The notes beneath the pieces are model-generated. The model was not told where the DNA came from. It saw only the letters and a program-made list of their open reading frames with translations, and searched no databases. This document shows, one piece after another, positions 54,159 to 63,898 of a stretch of DNA of 64,000 nt. This DNA comes from Competibacter_A sp037045685 (lineage in GTDB: Bacteria > Pseudomonadota > Gammaproteobacteria > Competibacterales > Competibacteraceae), in the NCBI GenBank assembly GCA_037045685.1, contig JBAOII010000023.1:372001-436000 (forward strand). The letters are read 5' to 3'. Position 1 is the first letter of the stretch, and each line of letters starts with the position of its first letter. Position numbers and translations under genes: made by a program.

Positions 54159-56051
54159 TTACTCGAAGATGCCGGTATCGGCGTTGGGAAGGGAAACGGT
54201 GAAGCGCGCGCCTTCGCCCAAGCGGCTCTCGACTCGAATGGTGCCGCCCCAATGCTCGACGATGGCGCGGCAAATCGAGAGGCCGAGTCCGGTGCCTTGG
54301 GCGCCGTCGGCGCGACGGCTGAAGAACGGATCGAAAATATAGGGCAGGTAGTCCGGGCGAATGCCGATGCCGGTATCGGCGAACTCCATCGCCACCTGTT
54401 CGTCGTCGGCGCGACTGGCGATGCGGATCGAGCCCTGCCCGGCGATGGCATGGAAGGCGTTTTGGATCATGTTGATGATCACCATCCGGATTTCGCTGTC
54501 GGCGGCCATGACCCGCACATCGGCCGAGTCCAAGGCCAGATCGATGGCGACGCCGCGCTGGGACGCTTCCAATCGCATCAGCGAGGTGGTTTCCTCGATG
54601 GCCCGGTTGATCGAGACCAGCTCCGGAAATTGGCCGGGCAGCGCGCTGAGGCGCAGCATCCGCTCGGTGATATCGATGCATTTGTCCATTTGCCGGTTCA
54701 CCAGTTGCAAGTACTCGTACAGGCTTTCGTCTTCCTGATGCGCGCCATCCCGGATGTTGAACAAGGCGTCCAGGGCGATGCGGATCGAGGCCAGGGGGTT
54801 GCGGATCTCGTGGGCCACGCCGGCGGCGAGCTGGCCCAGGGTGGCGAGCTTTTGCTCGTGCGAGTACTCGACTTGTTTGGCGAGATCGCGGATGGACTCC
54901 ACGATCAGGGATTCTTCCTTGCCGCCGATGGTGACGCGCATCGGGGCGCCGTAAATTTCGACGTGATGGCTGGAGCCATCGCGCCGGGTAAACTGCTGGA
55001 TCGCCTTGACGGGCTGGCCGGTTTTGCCGATCTCGACCAGGGGGCAGGTGATCAGGGTGGGCGGACAGGGGTGTTCCCGGTTGTGGCTGGAGCGGTGGCA
55101 GGCGACATGGATAACTTCTGCGCTGGAGTAGCCCAACTGCTGGCAATAGGTTTGGTTGGCGAGCAGGATTTTGTAGTCTTCGCCGATCACGCGGATGCCG
55201 TCTGGAACCGCGTCGATGACGCTCTGCAACAGCGCTTCCTTCTCTTGCACCGTGCGGATGCTGGTGGCGAGGCCGTCGGCCATGCGGTTGAAGATATTGC
55301 CCAGTTGACCGATTTCATCCCTGCCGGCCGCGGCGATGCGCGTTTCCAGATGGCCGGTGGCGAGCCCTTCCACCCCCGCCACCAGGCGCGATACCGGGGC
55401 CAGCACCATGCGGCCGATAAACCACCAGCCGCCCGCGACGGCCAGCAGCACCACCACCGCGCCCGAACCCATCAGCAGTTGGGTGCTGCGCAGCACGCGC
55501 GCCCGGAGCGTTTCGGCTTCGTGATCGACGACCAGCACGCCGTTGATGGGGTGCGCCTCGACGGGGCCGTGACACTGCGCGCAGGCCGGCTGGTTGCGCA
55601 CGGGATGGACGCTCCGCAGGGTTTCTTTGCGGGTTTCGTCGGTGATGGTCAGGACGGTCTCGCGGGTCAAATCACCGGGTTGCAGGCAGGCGGGGCAGCT
55701 TCCGTCACCCGATTGGACGAGCCGGGTATCGACGCGCCCTTCGTCCGACGAAAACCGGATCACGCCTTCCGGATTGAGAATCATGACCCGCCGGATCGTG
55801 TCTTGGTGCCCCAAGCGTTCGACGATCTGGCGCAGCCCGTCGAGATCGCGCTTCAGCATGGCGTTTTCGAGGGCGGCCCGCAGCAGTTGGCTGATTTCGG
55901 TGGCCGAGCGGGCGCGTTCCTCCTTGATCTGCGCGTGGTACAAAGCGACGAAAACCAGCAGAAAGAGCAACGACACGGCGAGCAGTCCGCCGATGGCCGC
56001 CGCCGCGAACTTGCGATGAAGGCTAGTTGCGATCCAATCAGTCAGGCGCAT
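54159..56051 (-). CDS. Sensor histidine kinase with periplasmic CxxCH motif
   Basis: The protein has 630 residues. An N-terminal membrane helix (about 16-38) and a second (about 205-225) bracket a periplasmic domain with CAQCH, a likely covalent heme c site, preceded by the pair CPAC. HAMP follows, then a PAS domain with several Cys and His (VACHRSSHNREHPCPP), and a kinase core (H box VAHEIRNPLASIRI; G box DTGIGI; GTGLGLSICRAIVEHWGG). The CxxCH motif suggests that it senses redox state or a ligand through heme. It is transcribed directly before its regulator. Confidence 0.9.
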   Translation of the reverse strand: MRLTDWIATSLHRKFAAAAIGGLLAVSLLFLLVFVALYHAQIKEERARSATEISQLLRAALENAMLKRDLDGLRQIVERLGHQDTIRRVMILNPEGVIRFSSDEGRVDTRLVQSGDGSCPACLQPGDLTRETVLTITDETRKETLRSVHPVRNQPACAQCHGPVEAHPINGVLVVDHEAETLRARVLRSTQLLMGSGAVVVLLAVAGGWWFIGRMVLAPVSRLVAGVEGLATGHLETRIAAAGRDEIGQLGNIFNRMADGLATSIRTVQEKEALLQSVIDAVPDGIRVIGEDYKILLANQTYCQQLGYSSAEVIHVACHRSSHNREHPCPPTLITCPLVEIGKTGQPVKAIQQFTRRDGSSHHVEIYGAPMRVTIGGKEESLIVESIRDLAKQVEYSHEQKLATLGQLAAGVAHEIRNPLASIRIALDALFNIRDGAHQEDESLYEYLQLVNRQMDKCIDITERMLRLSALPGQFPELVSINRAIEETTSLMRLEASQRGVAIDLALDSADVRVMAADSEIRMVIINMIQNAFHAIAGQGSIRIASRADDEQVAMEFADTGIGIRPDYLPYIFDPFFSRRADGAQGTGLGLSICRAIVEHWGGTIRVESRLGEGARFTVSLPNADTGIFE

Positions 56052-56088
56052 CGCCCCACGATACCAAAACCCCGCATCGCACGGGTCG

Positions 56089-57231
56089 TCAGCCCAACAC
56101 CTGATGCAACAAGCGGGCATGAGGGGTCCGGGCGCAAATCCGGCAGCGCCCATCGGCGGACAGCGCGGGCTCGGGCGCGTGATGAGCGACCCCGCAGACC
56201 GGGCACCGGCTTTCGGCCAACGGCACGGTCGTTTGCCGCTGCGTTCGCATGGAGTCGATGGCTATGGCGTCTCGGTCGCAAACGTCCCGGCAGAGACCGC
56301 AGCCGGTGCATTGCCGGCCGTCGAGACGATAGCGCAAGCCGTCCGCGGATCGTTCCAGGGCGATGGCTTGGTGGGGACAAAGCCGGGCGCAGGCATCGCA
56401 GCCGTTGCAGCGCTCCGGGTCGATGGCCGGGCGGTGCAAGCAAACGTCATCCGGTCCGGCGCGGGGCAGCCACGCTGTGGCCGGGATAAATTCGGTGCCT
56501 GAGGCGTCGGCGTCGGCGGTGCCGGCGGCGGTGTCCAGAACCGCGTTCACTGCGGCCCGCCATGCCCCGCGAAAGAAACGGCGGCGCGTCAGCGCGGCTT
56601 CCGCTGCGCGCGGTTTGGCTTGACGCCGGGTCGCCGACCACCGATCCGGTTCCAGCACGGTTAGCGCCAAGGGTCGCAAGCCCCGGCTGGCCAGCAAGGC
56701 GTTCGCTTGCCGGACCGATTCCTCAAGTCGCTGGGTTCCGCCGCGCGGACAAGTGTCGCAGGGCGCCGCGCACGCGATCCAGCTCGTCGCGCCGCGCCGG
56801 TACAAGCGCAGCAGTTCCATCGCGCCGATGGCGTGCAAGCACGGGATGATGCCGCTCTCGCCCGTCGCGCCGGCGTTCTCGCAGGCGCGGAAGACGGTGG
56901 GCCGGCCATTCCAGATCACGAGGTCGGCGGCGTGTCCCCGAGCGCTGGAGATCGCGCCCTCGGGACAGGCCGGCACACAGAGATCGCAACCGTCGCAGGT
57001 GTCGATGTCGATGCCGACCCGCTCGCTGTCGATGATCCAAGCGCCCCGAGGACAGGCTTCCGCGCAGGCGCGGCAGCTCGCGGTTTCGATCCGGGCGTGG
57101 ACGCAACGCTCCCCGGCGATGAGGGGAAGCGTGGCGGCGAGGCCGAGTCGGCCGGAGGACGCTCGCGCCATTCCCGCCGGTGGCGGGGCGGCTCGTTCCC
57201 GAAGGGGTTCAGCGGTGGGGGCGAGGCTCAT
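56089..57231 (-). CDS. Polyferredoxin-like 4Fe-4S protein
   Basis: The protein has 380 residues. Cysteine motifs occur in order: CRACAEACPRGA, CDGCDLCVPACPEGA, a middle group (CAAPCDTCPRGG), CNGCDACARLCPHQA, CTGCGLCRDVCDRDA, and a zinc-like CPVC...CRIC end. It therefore binds at least four 4Fe-4S clusters and could pass electrons between the quinone pool or cytochromes and the Mo enzyme. No Tat or Sec signal is evident, so it may be cytoplasmic. It lies 17 nt after the TorD-like gene and belongs to the same unit. Confidence 0.85.
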   Translation of the reverse strand: MSLAPTAEPLRERAAPPPAGMARASSGRLGLAATLPLIAGERCVHARIETASCRACAEACPRGAWIIDSERVGIDIDTCDGCDLCVPACPEGAISSARGHAADLVIWNGRPTVFRACENAGATGESGIIPCLHAIGAMELLRLYRRGATSWIACAAPCDTCPRGGTQRLEESVRQANALLASRGLRPLALTVLEPDRWSATRRQAKPRAAEAALTRRRFFRGAWRAAVNAVLDTAAGTADADASGTEFIPATAWLPRAGPDDVCLHRPAIDPERCNGCDACARLCPHQAIALERSADGLRYRLDGRQCTGCGLCRDVCDRDAIAIDSMRTQRQTTVPLAESRCPVCGVAHHAPEPALSADGRCRICARTPHARLLHQVLG

Positions 57232-57247
57232 CGCGCGGCGATGCCGC

Positions 57248-58024
57248 TCACCAGGAAGGCCCCATCCCCGGCAGGAACGGGCTGGGAACCTGGATCGACG
57301 GTTGCGAGGGCTTCACGCGCGGCAGGATCTCGGCCGGAGTCGGGCGCGGCTCGGCGAGAATCAGCGCCAGCAAGTCGCGCGCTTCCTCGCAGTAAGCGGC
57401 GGTCAGCAGCGCCAGACCGGCGAAAAAGGGCGTCCGACAACGCTCGGCGACCCGCTGGGCGAATCGGGGTAGCCAGCGCAGCAGATGCTCGTCCATGAAG
57501 CGGGCGGCTTCCGCCATGGCGTCGGCGGATTCCAGCGAGAACAGATGGGCGAGAAACTGGAGTTGCAGGGCCAGATGATCGTCGGGGCGGGTCCGCCAGT
57601 TCTTGGTCATCAAGTCGCGCTTGGCGTAATAGGCGCGGACCTGAAACATCGGCTCCTGGCGCATCAGTCGGTCGTCGTCGAGCCAGACCGACTCGTAGGG
57701 AGATGCGCCATAAGCGTGCGTGATATAGATGTCGGCGTAATCGGCCGCCAGTTCGTCCAGCAGGGCGTCGTCCATCACGGCGGGCAAGCCGTTGATCGCG
57801 GCGCTCATCTTGTCGAGGGCGTTCTTGCCGGCGGGCGAATTCAGGTTGAGGCCAAGGCTGAGCCCGCGCGCTTCTTGGCGCAGGGAATCCAACAGTTCGC
57901 GGGTGGGTTCGGAATGATGGAGCAGGGCCAGCCCCAACAGGTCGTCGGCGACGGCCCGCCGAAAATCGGCGAGGACAGGATGGAGTTCCTGGTGCCAGGT
58001 GTTGGGAGCGGGTCGCTTGTTCAT
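57248..58024 (-). CDS. TorD/DmsD-family chaperone for the Mo enzyme
   Basis: The protein has 258 residues, all helical, with the family pattern (DELAADYADIYITHAYGASPYESVWL; FLAHLFSLE). Such chaperones bind Tat signal peptides and help insert the molybdopterin cofactor before export. It follows the Fe-S subunit directly, and its client is most likely the DmsA-like enzyme encoded upstream. Confidence 0.85.
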   Translation of the reverse strand: MNKRPAPNTWHQELHPVLADFRRAVADDLLGLALLHHSEPTRELLDSLRQEARGLSLGLNLNSPAGKNALDKMSAAINGLPAVMDDALLDELAADYADIYITHAYGASPYESVWLDDDRLMRQEPMFQVRAYYAKRDLMTKNWRTRPDDHLALQLQFLAHLFSLESADAMAEAARFMDEHLLRWLPRFAQRVAERCRTPFFAGLALLTAAYCEEARDLLALILAEPRPTPAEILPRVKPSQPSIQVPSPFLPGMGPSW

Positions 58025-58025
58025 G

Positions 58026-58697
58026 TTATTCCACCTTGCCTTTGCTGTGTGCGATGAAGGCCATGGATGGGTTGGTCAGCTCGGGATCGGCGAAATTCTT
58101 GACGGCCCGCACCGGCTTGTCGCCGGGATTCGAGGCGGGAGTCGCCCATTCGCCACGGAGCAGCTTGTCGATCGGTCCGATGTCGAGCACCCGCATCATG
58201 CACGCCATGACGCAATAAGGTTTGCGGCCCGCTTCGATTTCGTCAACACACAAATTGCATTTTTTTACCAGATGGTCTTGGGGATCGTACTGCGGGGCGC
58301 CGTAGGGGCAGGCCGCTTCGCAGCGGCGACAGCCGATGCACAGGGTGGAATCGATATCGACGATGCCGTCCTTCTGGCGCTTGAAAATCGCGCCGGTCGG
58401 ACAGGTCGGCAGACAGGCGGGCTCGGCGCAATGGTTGCAGGAGATGTTGACCTTGTAGGCGTAAACGTCGGGATACTTGCCGCCCTCCACGTACAAGACC
58501 CGGCGAAAACGCGGTCCGGCCGGCAGGCCGTTCTTGTCTTTGCAGGCGATTTCGCAGGCGCGGCAACCGATGCAGTCCACGTTGTTGTGAATGAAGCCCA
58601 ACTGCACGTCGGGCTTGACCGGCGCGTAGACTTCCTTGCGCCGCTTGACCGCTTCCTTGACGGCGGCTTTTTTTTCGGATTCGGTCGGCTCGGCCAA
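58026..58697 (-). CDS. 4Fe-4S electron-transfer subunit (DmsB-like)
   Basis: The protein has 223 residues. Four ferredoxin-type clusters are marked by CIGCRACEIAC, CNHCAEPACLPTCP, CIGCRRCEAACPYGA and CNLC...CVMAC. It is the usual partner of a DMSO-reductase-family catalytic subunit. A long charged N-terminus without a signal peptide fits co-export with the catalytic subunit. The start is a TTG at 58697 with AGGAGG 6 nt upstream. Confidence 0.9.
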   Translation of the reverse strand: MAEPTESEKKAAVKEAVKRRKEVYAPVKPDVQLGFIHNNVDCIGCRACEIACKDKNGLPAGPRFRRVLYVEGGKYPDVYAYKVNISCNHCAEPACLPTCPTGAIFKRQKDGIVDIDSTLCIGCRRCEAACPYGAPQYDPQDHLVKKCNLCVDEIEAGRKPYCVMACMMRVLDIGPIDKLLRGEWATPASNPGDKPVRAVKNFADPELTNPSMAFIAHSKGKVE

Positions 58698-58717
58698 GCG
58701 TCACCTCCTCGGGATGG

Positions 58718-61294
58718 TCATTGGTCGCGTCTGAAAACGTGCGAGCGGGCGGTGGCCAGCTTGTCCCAACCCGGACGGTGCGACAGGTCGGTTTTTTTGA
58801 CGTTGACCAGCACGGTGTTGTAGGCGAACGCGCCCGCCGGGCTGGGTTCGTCCAAGGTGAGAAAATCCGGGTTGCCGGCGCGGTCGATCCCCTGATCGTC
58901 CAGATCCATCCAGGCGCCCTCGTGCAGCACCACCACGCCCGGCATGCAGCGCTCGGTCACGTAGACCGGCACCACCACCCGGCCGCGCGGGTTCCAGACC
59001 TCGACGGTATCGCCCATCTTGAGGCCGAGCCGCTGAGCGTCGCCGGCGTTGACGGTGAGTTCTTGTTCGTAGGTTTCCCGCAGCCAGGCGCAGTTGTTGA
59101 AAATCGAGTGCGTGCGCCAGCGGGGATGGGGCGACACCAAGTGGTAGGGATAGTCCTTGATCTTGTCGCTGTGGGCGTATTCCCAAGGTTCCACCCACTT
59201 GGGGATCGCCGGGATCGGATAACCGTATTGCGTTCTGGTCCAGTCCTTGATTTGCGCCAATTGCGTCGAAAGGATTTCAATTTTGCCGGATGGCGTCTGG
59301 AAGGGTATGCCCTTCTCGATTTGATCCTGGAAAGCCACATGGGGCCGTTCCAGGATGAATTTATAAACGCCGCGTGTTTTAAACTCTTCCCAGCTCATCG
59401 TCACGCCTTGGTGGCCCATGACTTTGTGGTGCCACCAATCGACCAAATAGGCTTCGTCAACCGCGTCGTTATCGGTGAAGTAATCGCGGGTGGCGCGCGG
59501 GTTGAAGGCCGGTCCGTAGCCGAGCCGATAGGCCAGTTCGGTGAAGATTTGAAAGTCGGTCTTGCTTTCTCCGAGCGGTTCGATGACTTTCGGGCGGTGG
59601 ATGTAGTAATGGCCCTTGTACCAGGGGAGCGCGACATCGTGCCGCTCGAAATGGGTGGCGACGGGGAACAGCACGTCGGCCCACAGCCCGGACGGCGTGA
59701 TGGTGCTGTCCATGCAGACCACGAGATCGAGCTTTTTGATCGCTTCGATTTCCTTGTTGATGTTGGTCAACTGGTTGAACCAGTCCGACCCCTGCCAGAA
59801 GATGCCGCGAATGTTCGGGATCACCCCGTCGAGCTGATCGCCGCGCGGCCACAGCCCGATTTCCTCGCGCTTGACGTCGGGGTAGTTCAGCACGCAATGC
59901 GCCCAGCGGTCGGACTTGATCGAGGCGTACCAGATGTTGGCGTACTGGTCGTAGGGATAGGCCACGGCCTCGCCGTGCCACGCTTTGCCCACGCCCTCGG
60001 CGCAGCCGCCCAGCACGCCGATGTTGCCGGTCATCGCTTGCAGCGCCGCCGCCATCCGATTGTACTGCTCGCCGTAGGCGTTCCGGCCCGGCGCCCAAGA
60101 CGCTTTGAGGGCGGCCGGTTTGGTGGTGGCGTAAAGCTTCGCCAGCTTTTCGATGTCCGCCGCTTTGACATCGCAAATCTTTTCGGCCCATTGCGGGGTC
60201 TTGGGCTGGTTGTCGCGCTTGCCCAGAATGTAATCCTTGAAACTTTCCTGATCCTTGGCCCATTCCGGCATGGTGCCGGCGTCCATGCCGAGACAGAAGC
60301 GGTCGATGAAGGATTGGTCCTGCAAGTTATTGGTGAAGATGTAATAGGCCATCGCCGCCATCATGGCCGCGTCGGTGTTCGGCTTGATCGGAATCCACCA
60401 GGCATCGTAGACCGCCGCAGAATCGGTGTATTGGGGATCGACCAGGACGAACTTGCAGCCCTTCTGCTTGGCCAGCCGCATGTAGTAGAAGGTGTTGCCG
60501 CCGTGGAAGGTGTAGGCCGGGTTCCAGCCCCACATCACGATCAGCTTGGAGTGGGCGAAGACGTCGTCCTCGTTGCCGTCCTCGATGGTGCCGAAAGTCA
60601 TGCGGGAGCTGAAAGTCGTCCCCTGATAGGACGGCACCGACCAGGAGTTGGTGCGGCAGCCGAACATGCCGAGGAAGCGCGCCAGCAGCCCTTCGATCTG
60701 GTCGGATTTGTGCAAAACCCCGTAGGACGCGCCGGCATAGCTCTGGTCGAGGAGGGCGGTCGGGCCATATTTTTCCTTCAGTTCGACCATTTTCTCGGCG
60801 ACGAAGCCCAAGGCGGTATCCCAGGAAACCCGCTTGAAGCGACCTTCGCCGCGCGCCCCGACCCGCATCATGGGAAACAGCAGGCGCTCGGCCGAATAGA
60901 GCCGTTGCCGGTAGGAGCGTCCCCGCAGGCAGGCGCGCAACTGGGGTTCCTCGAAGGTGTCCTTGCCGAAAACTCCGTCTTTCTGGTAGCGGCCGTCGTC
61001 GGTGGACAGCCGCACGATGACATCGCCCTTCTTGTGCGCGACCAGCATGTGGCGGGAGCCGCAGTTGTGGGCGCAACTGGTGACGACGGTGGTCAGCTCA
61101 TCGTCGCGCGGATAGGGCTCGTAGGCGAAAGCCTTGGCCTCTTTGGCGGTTTTCAGTTCCAGCAGGCCGCTCGCGCCGAGCGCCGCCACGCTGGCGGTGG
61201 TTTTGAGAAAGGAGCGGCGCGACAGGTTGAGCCGCTCACGGAGAAAATCAAAGGGTGAGTTTGGGTTCATTGTTCCATCGTCCCGGTCGTTCAT
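58718..61294 (-). CDS. DMSO-reductase-family molybdopterin oxidoreductase with Tat signal
   Basis: The protein has 858 residues. The Tat signal is LSRRSFLKTTASVAALGASG. The 4Fe-4S site is C74-x3-C78-x3-H82...C122, so the third ligand is His where DmsA has Cys. ACLRGRSYR and VGARGEGRFKRVSWDTAL follow as in DmsA. The cofactor-binding core continues with KLIVMWGWNPAYT, VLVDPQYTDSA and a C-terminal PHPRWRTHSIFNN. The substrate is unknown: DMSO, tetrathionate, chlorate, methionine sulfoxide and others all fall in this family. The ATG at 61294 overlaps the stop of the cytochrome gene; an ATG at 61270 is also possible. Electrons probably come from the cytochrome and Fe-S partners in this cluster. 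Confidence 0.9.
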   Translation of the reverse strand: MNDRDDGTMNPNSPFDFLRERLNLSRRSFLKTTASVAALGASGLLELKTAKEAKAFAYEPYPRDDELTTVVTSCAHNCGSRHMLVAHKKGDVIVRLSTDDGRYQKDGVFGKDTFEEPQLRACLRGRSYRQRLYSAERLLFPMMRVGARGEGRFKRVSWDTALGFVAEKMVELKEKYGPTALLDQSYAGASYGVLHKSDQIEGLLARFLGMFGCRTNSWSVPSYQGTTFSSRMTFGTIEDGNEDDVFAHSKLIVMWGWNPAYTFHGGNTFYYMRLAKQKGCKFVLVDPQYTDSAAVYDAWWIPIKPNTDAAMMAAMAYYIFTNNLQDQSFIDRFCLGMDAGTMPEWAKDQESFKDYILGKRDNQPKTPQWAEKICDVKAADIEKLAKLYATTKPAALKASWAPGRNAYGEQYNRMAAALQAMTGNIGVLGGCAEGVGKAWHGEAVAYPYDQYANIWYASIKSDRWAHCVLNYPDVKREEIGLWPRGDQLDGVIPNIRGIFWQGSDWFNQLTNINKEIEAIKKLDLVVCMDSTITPSGLWADVLFPVATHFERHDVALPWYKGHYYIHRPKVIEPLGESKTDFQIFTELAYRLGYGPAFNPRATRDYFTDNDAVDEAYLVDWWHHKVMGHQGVTMSWEEFKTRGVYKFILERPHVAFQDQIEKGIPFQTPSGKIEILSTQLAQIKDWTRTQYGYPIPAIPKWVEPWEYAHSDKIKDYPYHLVSPHPRWRTHSIFNNCAWLRETYEQELTVNAGDAQRLGLKMGDTVEVWNPRGRVVVPVYVTERCMPGVVVLHEGAWMDLDDQGIDRAGNPDFLTLDEPSPAGAFAYNTVLVNVKKTDLSHRPGWDKLATARSHVFRRDQ

Positions 61295-62111
61295 TTTGGT
61301 TTGATCTCACCCGATGATTGGGAAGGCGCTTTCATGTATTGCAGAAACCGCGCTTCCGATTCGGTCAAACGATCTTTTGCCCAAGCCGGTTTTTCCGAAG
61401 CCATGCCCGGCCAGGGATGGCGGGGATAGGGAAAGCTGATCCGATACCATTGCCGGCCGCCGTGACAGCCGTAGCAGCTATCCGCGCTTTGTTTGCCGGC
61501 TTCCTCGATGGCCTTGGGCTTCAGAAAATTGACGTTGTGGCGGCTGGTGCGGATGGCGACGTGACAGGTCATGCAATTGTTGCCGAACAGGTCGCCGACT
61601 TTCGCCCAACTGTCCGGCAGTCCCATCACTTCGTGCGGGAATCGACCGTGGCACATCAGGCAGGTGTGCGGGTCCACTTTTTTCCGCAACGTAAAGGTCG
61701 CTCCGGTGCTGGCCGGGGGGATCGGGGCTTGCTCGCGGGGATTGCTGCCTTGATGGCAGGTCGTGCATTTCAGGTCCATCAAGCTGCGCGGCCAGAGGGT
61801 CCCACGAGATGGCGCCGGTGAAAGCTATCTTGGGCGCCTTGGTAAGTATCGAGCGTCTGATACCACGCCAAGGCGTCGGATGATTTCACTCCCGCCGGTG
61901 ACTGGTCGAGCGGTTTTTTTTCCAGCACTTCTTTATGGCAACTCAGGCATTGCTCGTTGGTTGCGTTGTCGATTTGCGGCTTGAAGTGGATGGGATTCCA
62001 GCGGGCCTTATCGTAGTCTGGCTCTTCCGCACTTACGGCATTCGTTGGCAGCGCGATCAGTATGATCGACAGGCTTGCCCATTGTGGAATCTTAAACCAC
62101 AACCTCGACAT
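61291..62111 (-). pseudogene. Pentaheme cytochrome c, one frameshift
   Basis: Two frames together encode a secreted cytochrome of about 270 residues: signal peptide (FKIPQWASLSIILIALPTNAVSA), then CLSCH, CTTCH, CLMCH, CMTCH and CYGCH, five c-type heme sites. The frame changes near 61790 in a run of G (HLVGPSG against TLWPRSLMDL), consistent with loss of a single base. With that base restored, the protein would be continuous. The start is the ATG at 62111, with GGAG about 7 nt before it. As a periplasmic multiheme protein it probably delivers electrons to the Mo enzyme encoded immediately downstream. Confidence 0.8.
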
Positions 62112-62169
62112 AACCCCTCTCCTCACTCTAGCGATCAATACGGAATTGCGCGCATCGTCGTAAGGCAAG

Positions 62170-62194
62170 GGGGATGTCTAATGCGCACATCCCC
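62170..62194. terminator. 8-bp hairpin between the Met-rich and cytochrome genes
   Basis: GGGGATGT, 9-nt loop, ACATCCCC. It lies 25 nt downstream of the Met-rich gene stop. There is no T-run, so it may only trim or protect mRNA and allow different levels of the first two genes and the rest. Confidence 0.5.
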
Positions 62195-62219
62195 GCTCGC
62201 TCACGCTGTCGGGTAGCAG

Positions 62220-63251
<1,032 letters not shown>

Positions 63252-63360
63252 GAAGTCCTCCAATTTGTCCAGATGTGAGTGATGCAAAAAGAAAGGTGTT
63301 TCTTCGGAAAATTTAGCGAGCGATTTGGCTTTTGATTGGTTTTTAAATCGGGAACTTGGA

Positions 63361-63678
63361 TTATTTTTTATGCCAACCACGAATATCGTAGCGGCCTGTC
63401 ATACCGGGGCGATTGAACGGTGTGTACCAATTGCCTTGATCTTCCAGAAAACGAATACTTGGGGGATAAGGTGGATCGATACCTGTCAAGGCTTTTTTGT
63501 ACCAATCATCGCCTTTTTGAACCCGGCTGATGGTCGGGGCGCCTGCGGGGCGTTGATTCGGTTTTAGGCCCGCGATGTATCCGCTTTCCTTCGGTTCCGA
63601 GCCAAAGGCATCGTCAATGCCTGGCTGACTCCCGATCACCAGGCCGACCAAGACCACGATTCGCATTTGTTGTCTCAT
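63361..63678 (-). CDS. Small exported protein of unknown function
   Basis: The protein has 105 residues. A signal peptide (MRIVVLVGLVIGSQPG) is followed by a mature part rich in Tyr, Trp, Pro and Gly (GDDWYKKALTGIDPPYPPSIRFL, NWYTPFNRPG). No family is recognised. It starts about 47 nt after a sigma-54 promoter and is the first gene of the cluster, so it is probably needed by the respiratory system that follows. The base composition is more AT-rich than that of the main chromosome genes. Confidence 0.65.
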   Translation of the reverse strand: MRQQMRIVVLVGLVIGSQPGIDDAFGSEPKESGYIAGLKPNQRPAGAPTISRVQKGDDWYKKALTGIDPPYPPSIRFLEDQGNWYTPFNRPGMTGRYDIRGWHKK

Positions 63679-63724
63679 TATTGTGCTTCTCGAAGTGGTT
63701 AGCGGACTCCGTGAGTTCGCCGAT

Positions 63725-63740
63725 AGCAATGAACGAACCA
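63725..63740 (-). promoter_or_regulatory. Sigma-54 (RpoN) promoter
   Basis: On the minus strand TGG-TTCG-TTCA-TTGCT matches the TGGCACG-N4-TTGCW consensus at TGG, CG and TTGCT with exact GG-to-GC spacing. Transcription would start about 35 nt before the first gene of the Met-rich/cytochrome/Mo-enzyme cluster, which also encodes an NtrC-type activator. Confidence 0.7.
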
Positions 63741-63817
63741 TCAGAAATAACTTATTGAATATAAAATTAAAATTATCGAAAAATGCAGCATGACTGGGAT
63801 AAGAGGGAGGGCGGATA

Positions 63818-63830
63818 CGCCAAAATGGCG
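63818..63830. promoter_or_regulatory. 13-bp palindrome, possible enhancer site 1
   Basis: CGCCAAAATGGCG is a perfect 5-bp inverted repeat around AAA. It lies about 80 nt upstream of the sigma-54 promoter, in the range used by NtrC-type activators, and has a near twin at 63886. Confidence 0.55.
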
Positions 63831-63885
63831 GATATGCTGCGAGATATTAACCTTAATTAATTGAAATGGAGCGGGTTTATGAGTA

Positions 63886-63898
63886 TGCCAAAATGGCA
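63886..63898. promoter_or_regulatory. 13-bp palindrome, possible enhancer site 2
   Basis: TGCCAAAATGGCA has the same core as the site at 63818. The start-to-start distance is 68 bp, so the two are set off by about six and a half helical turns. Paired dyads upstream of a sigma-54 promoter fit an activator binding pair. Confidence 0.55.
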
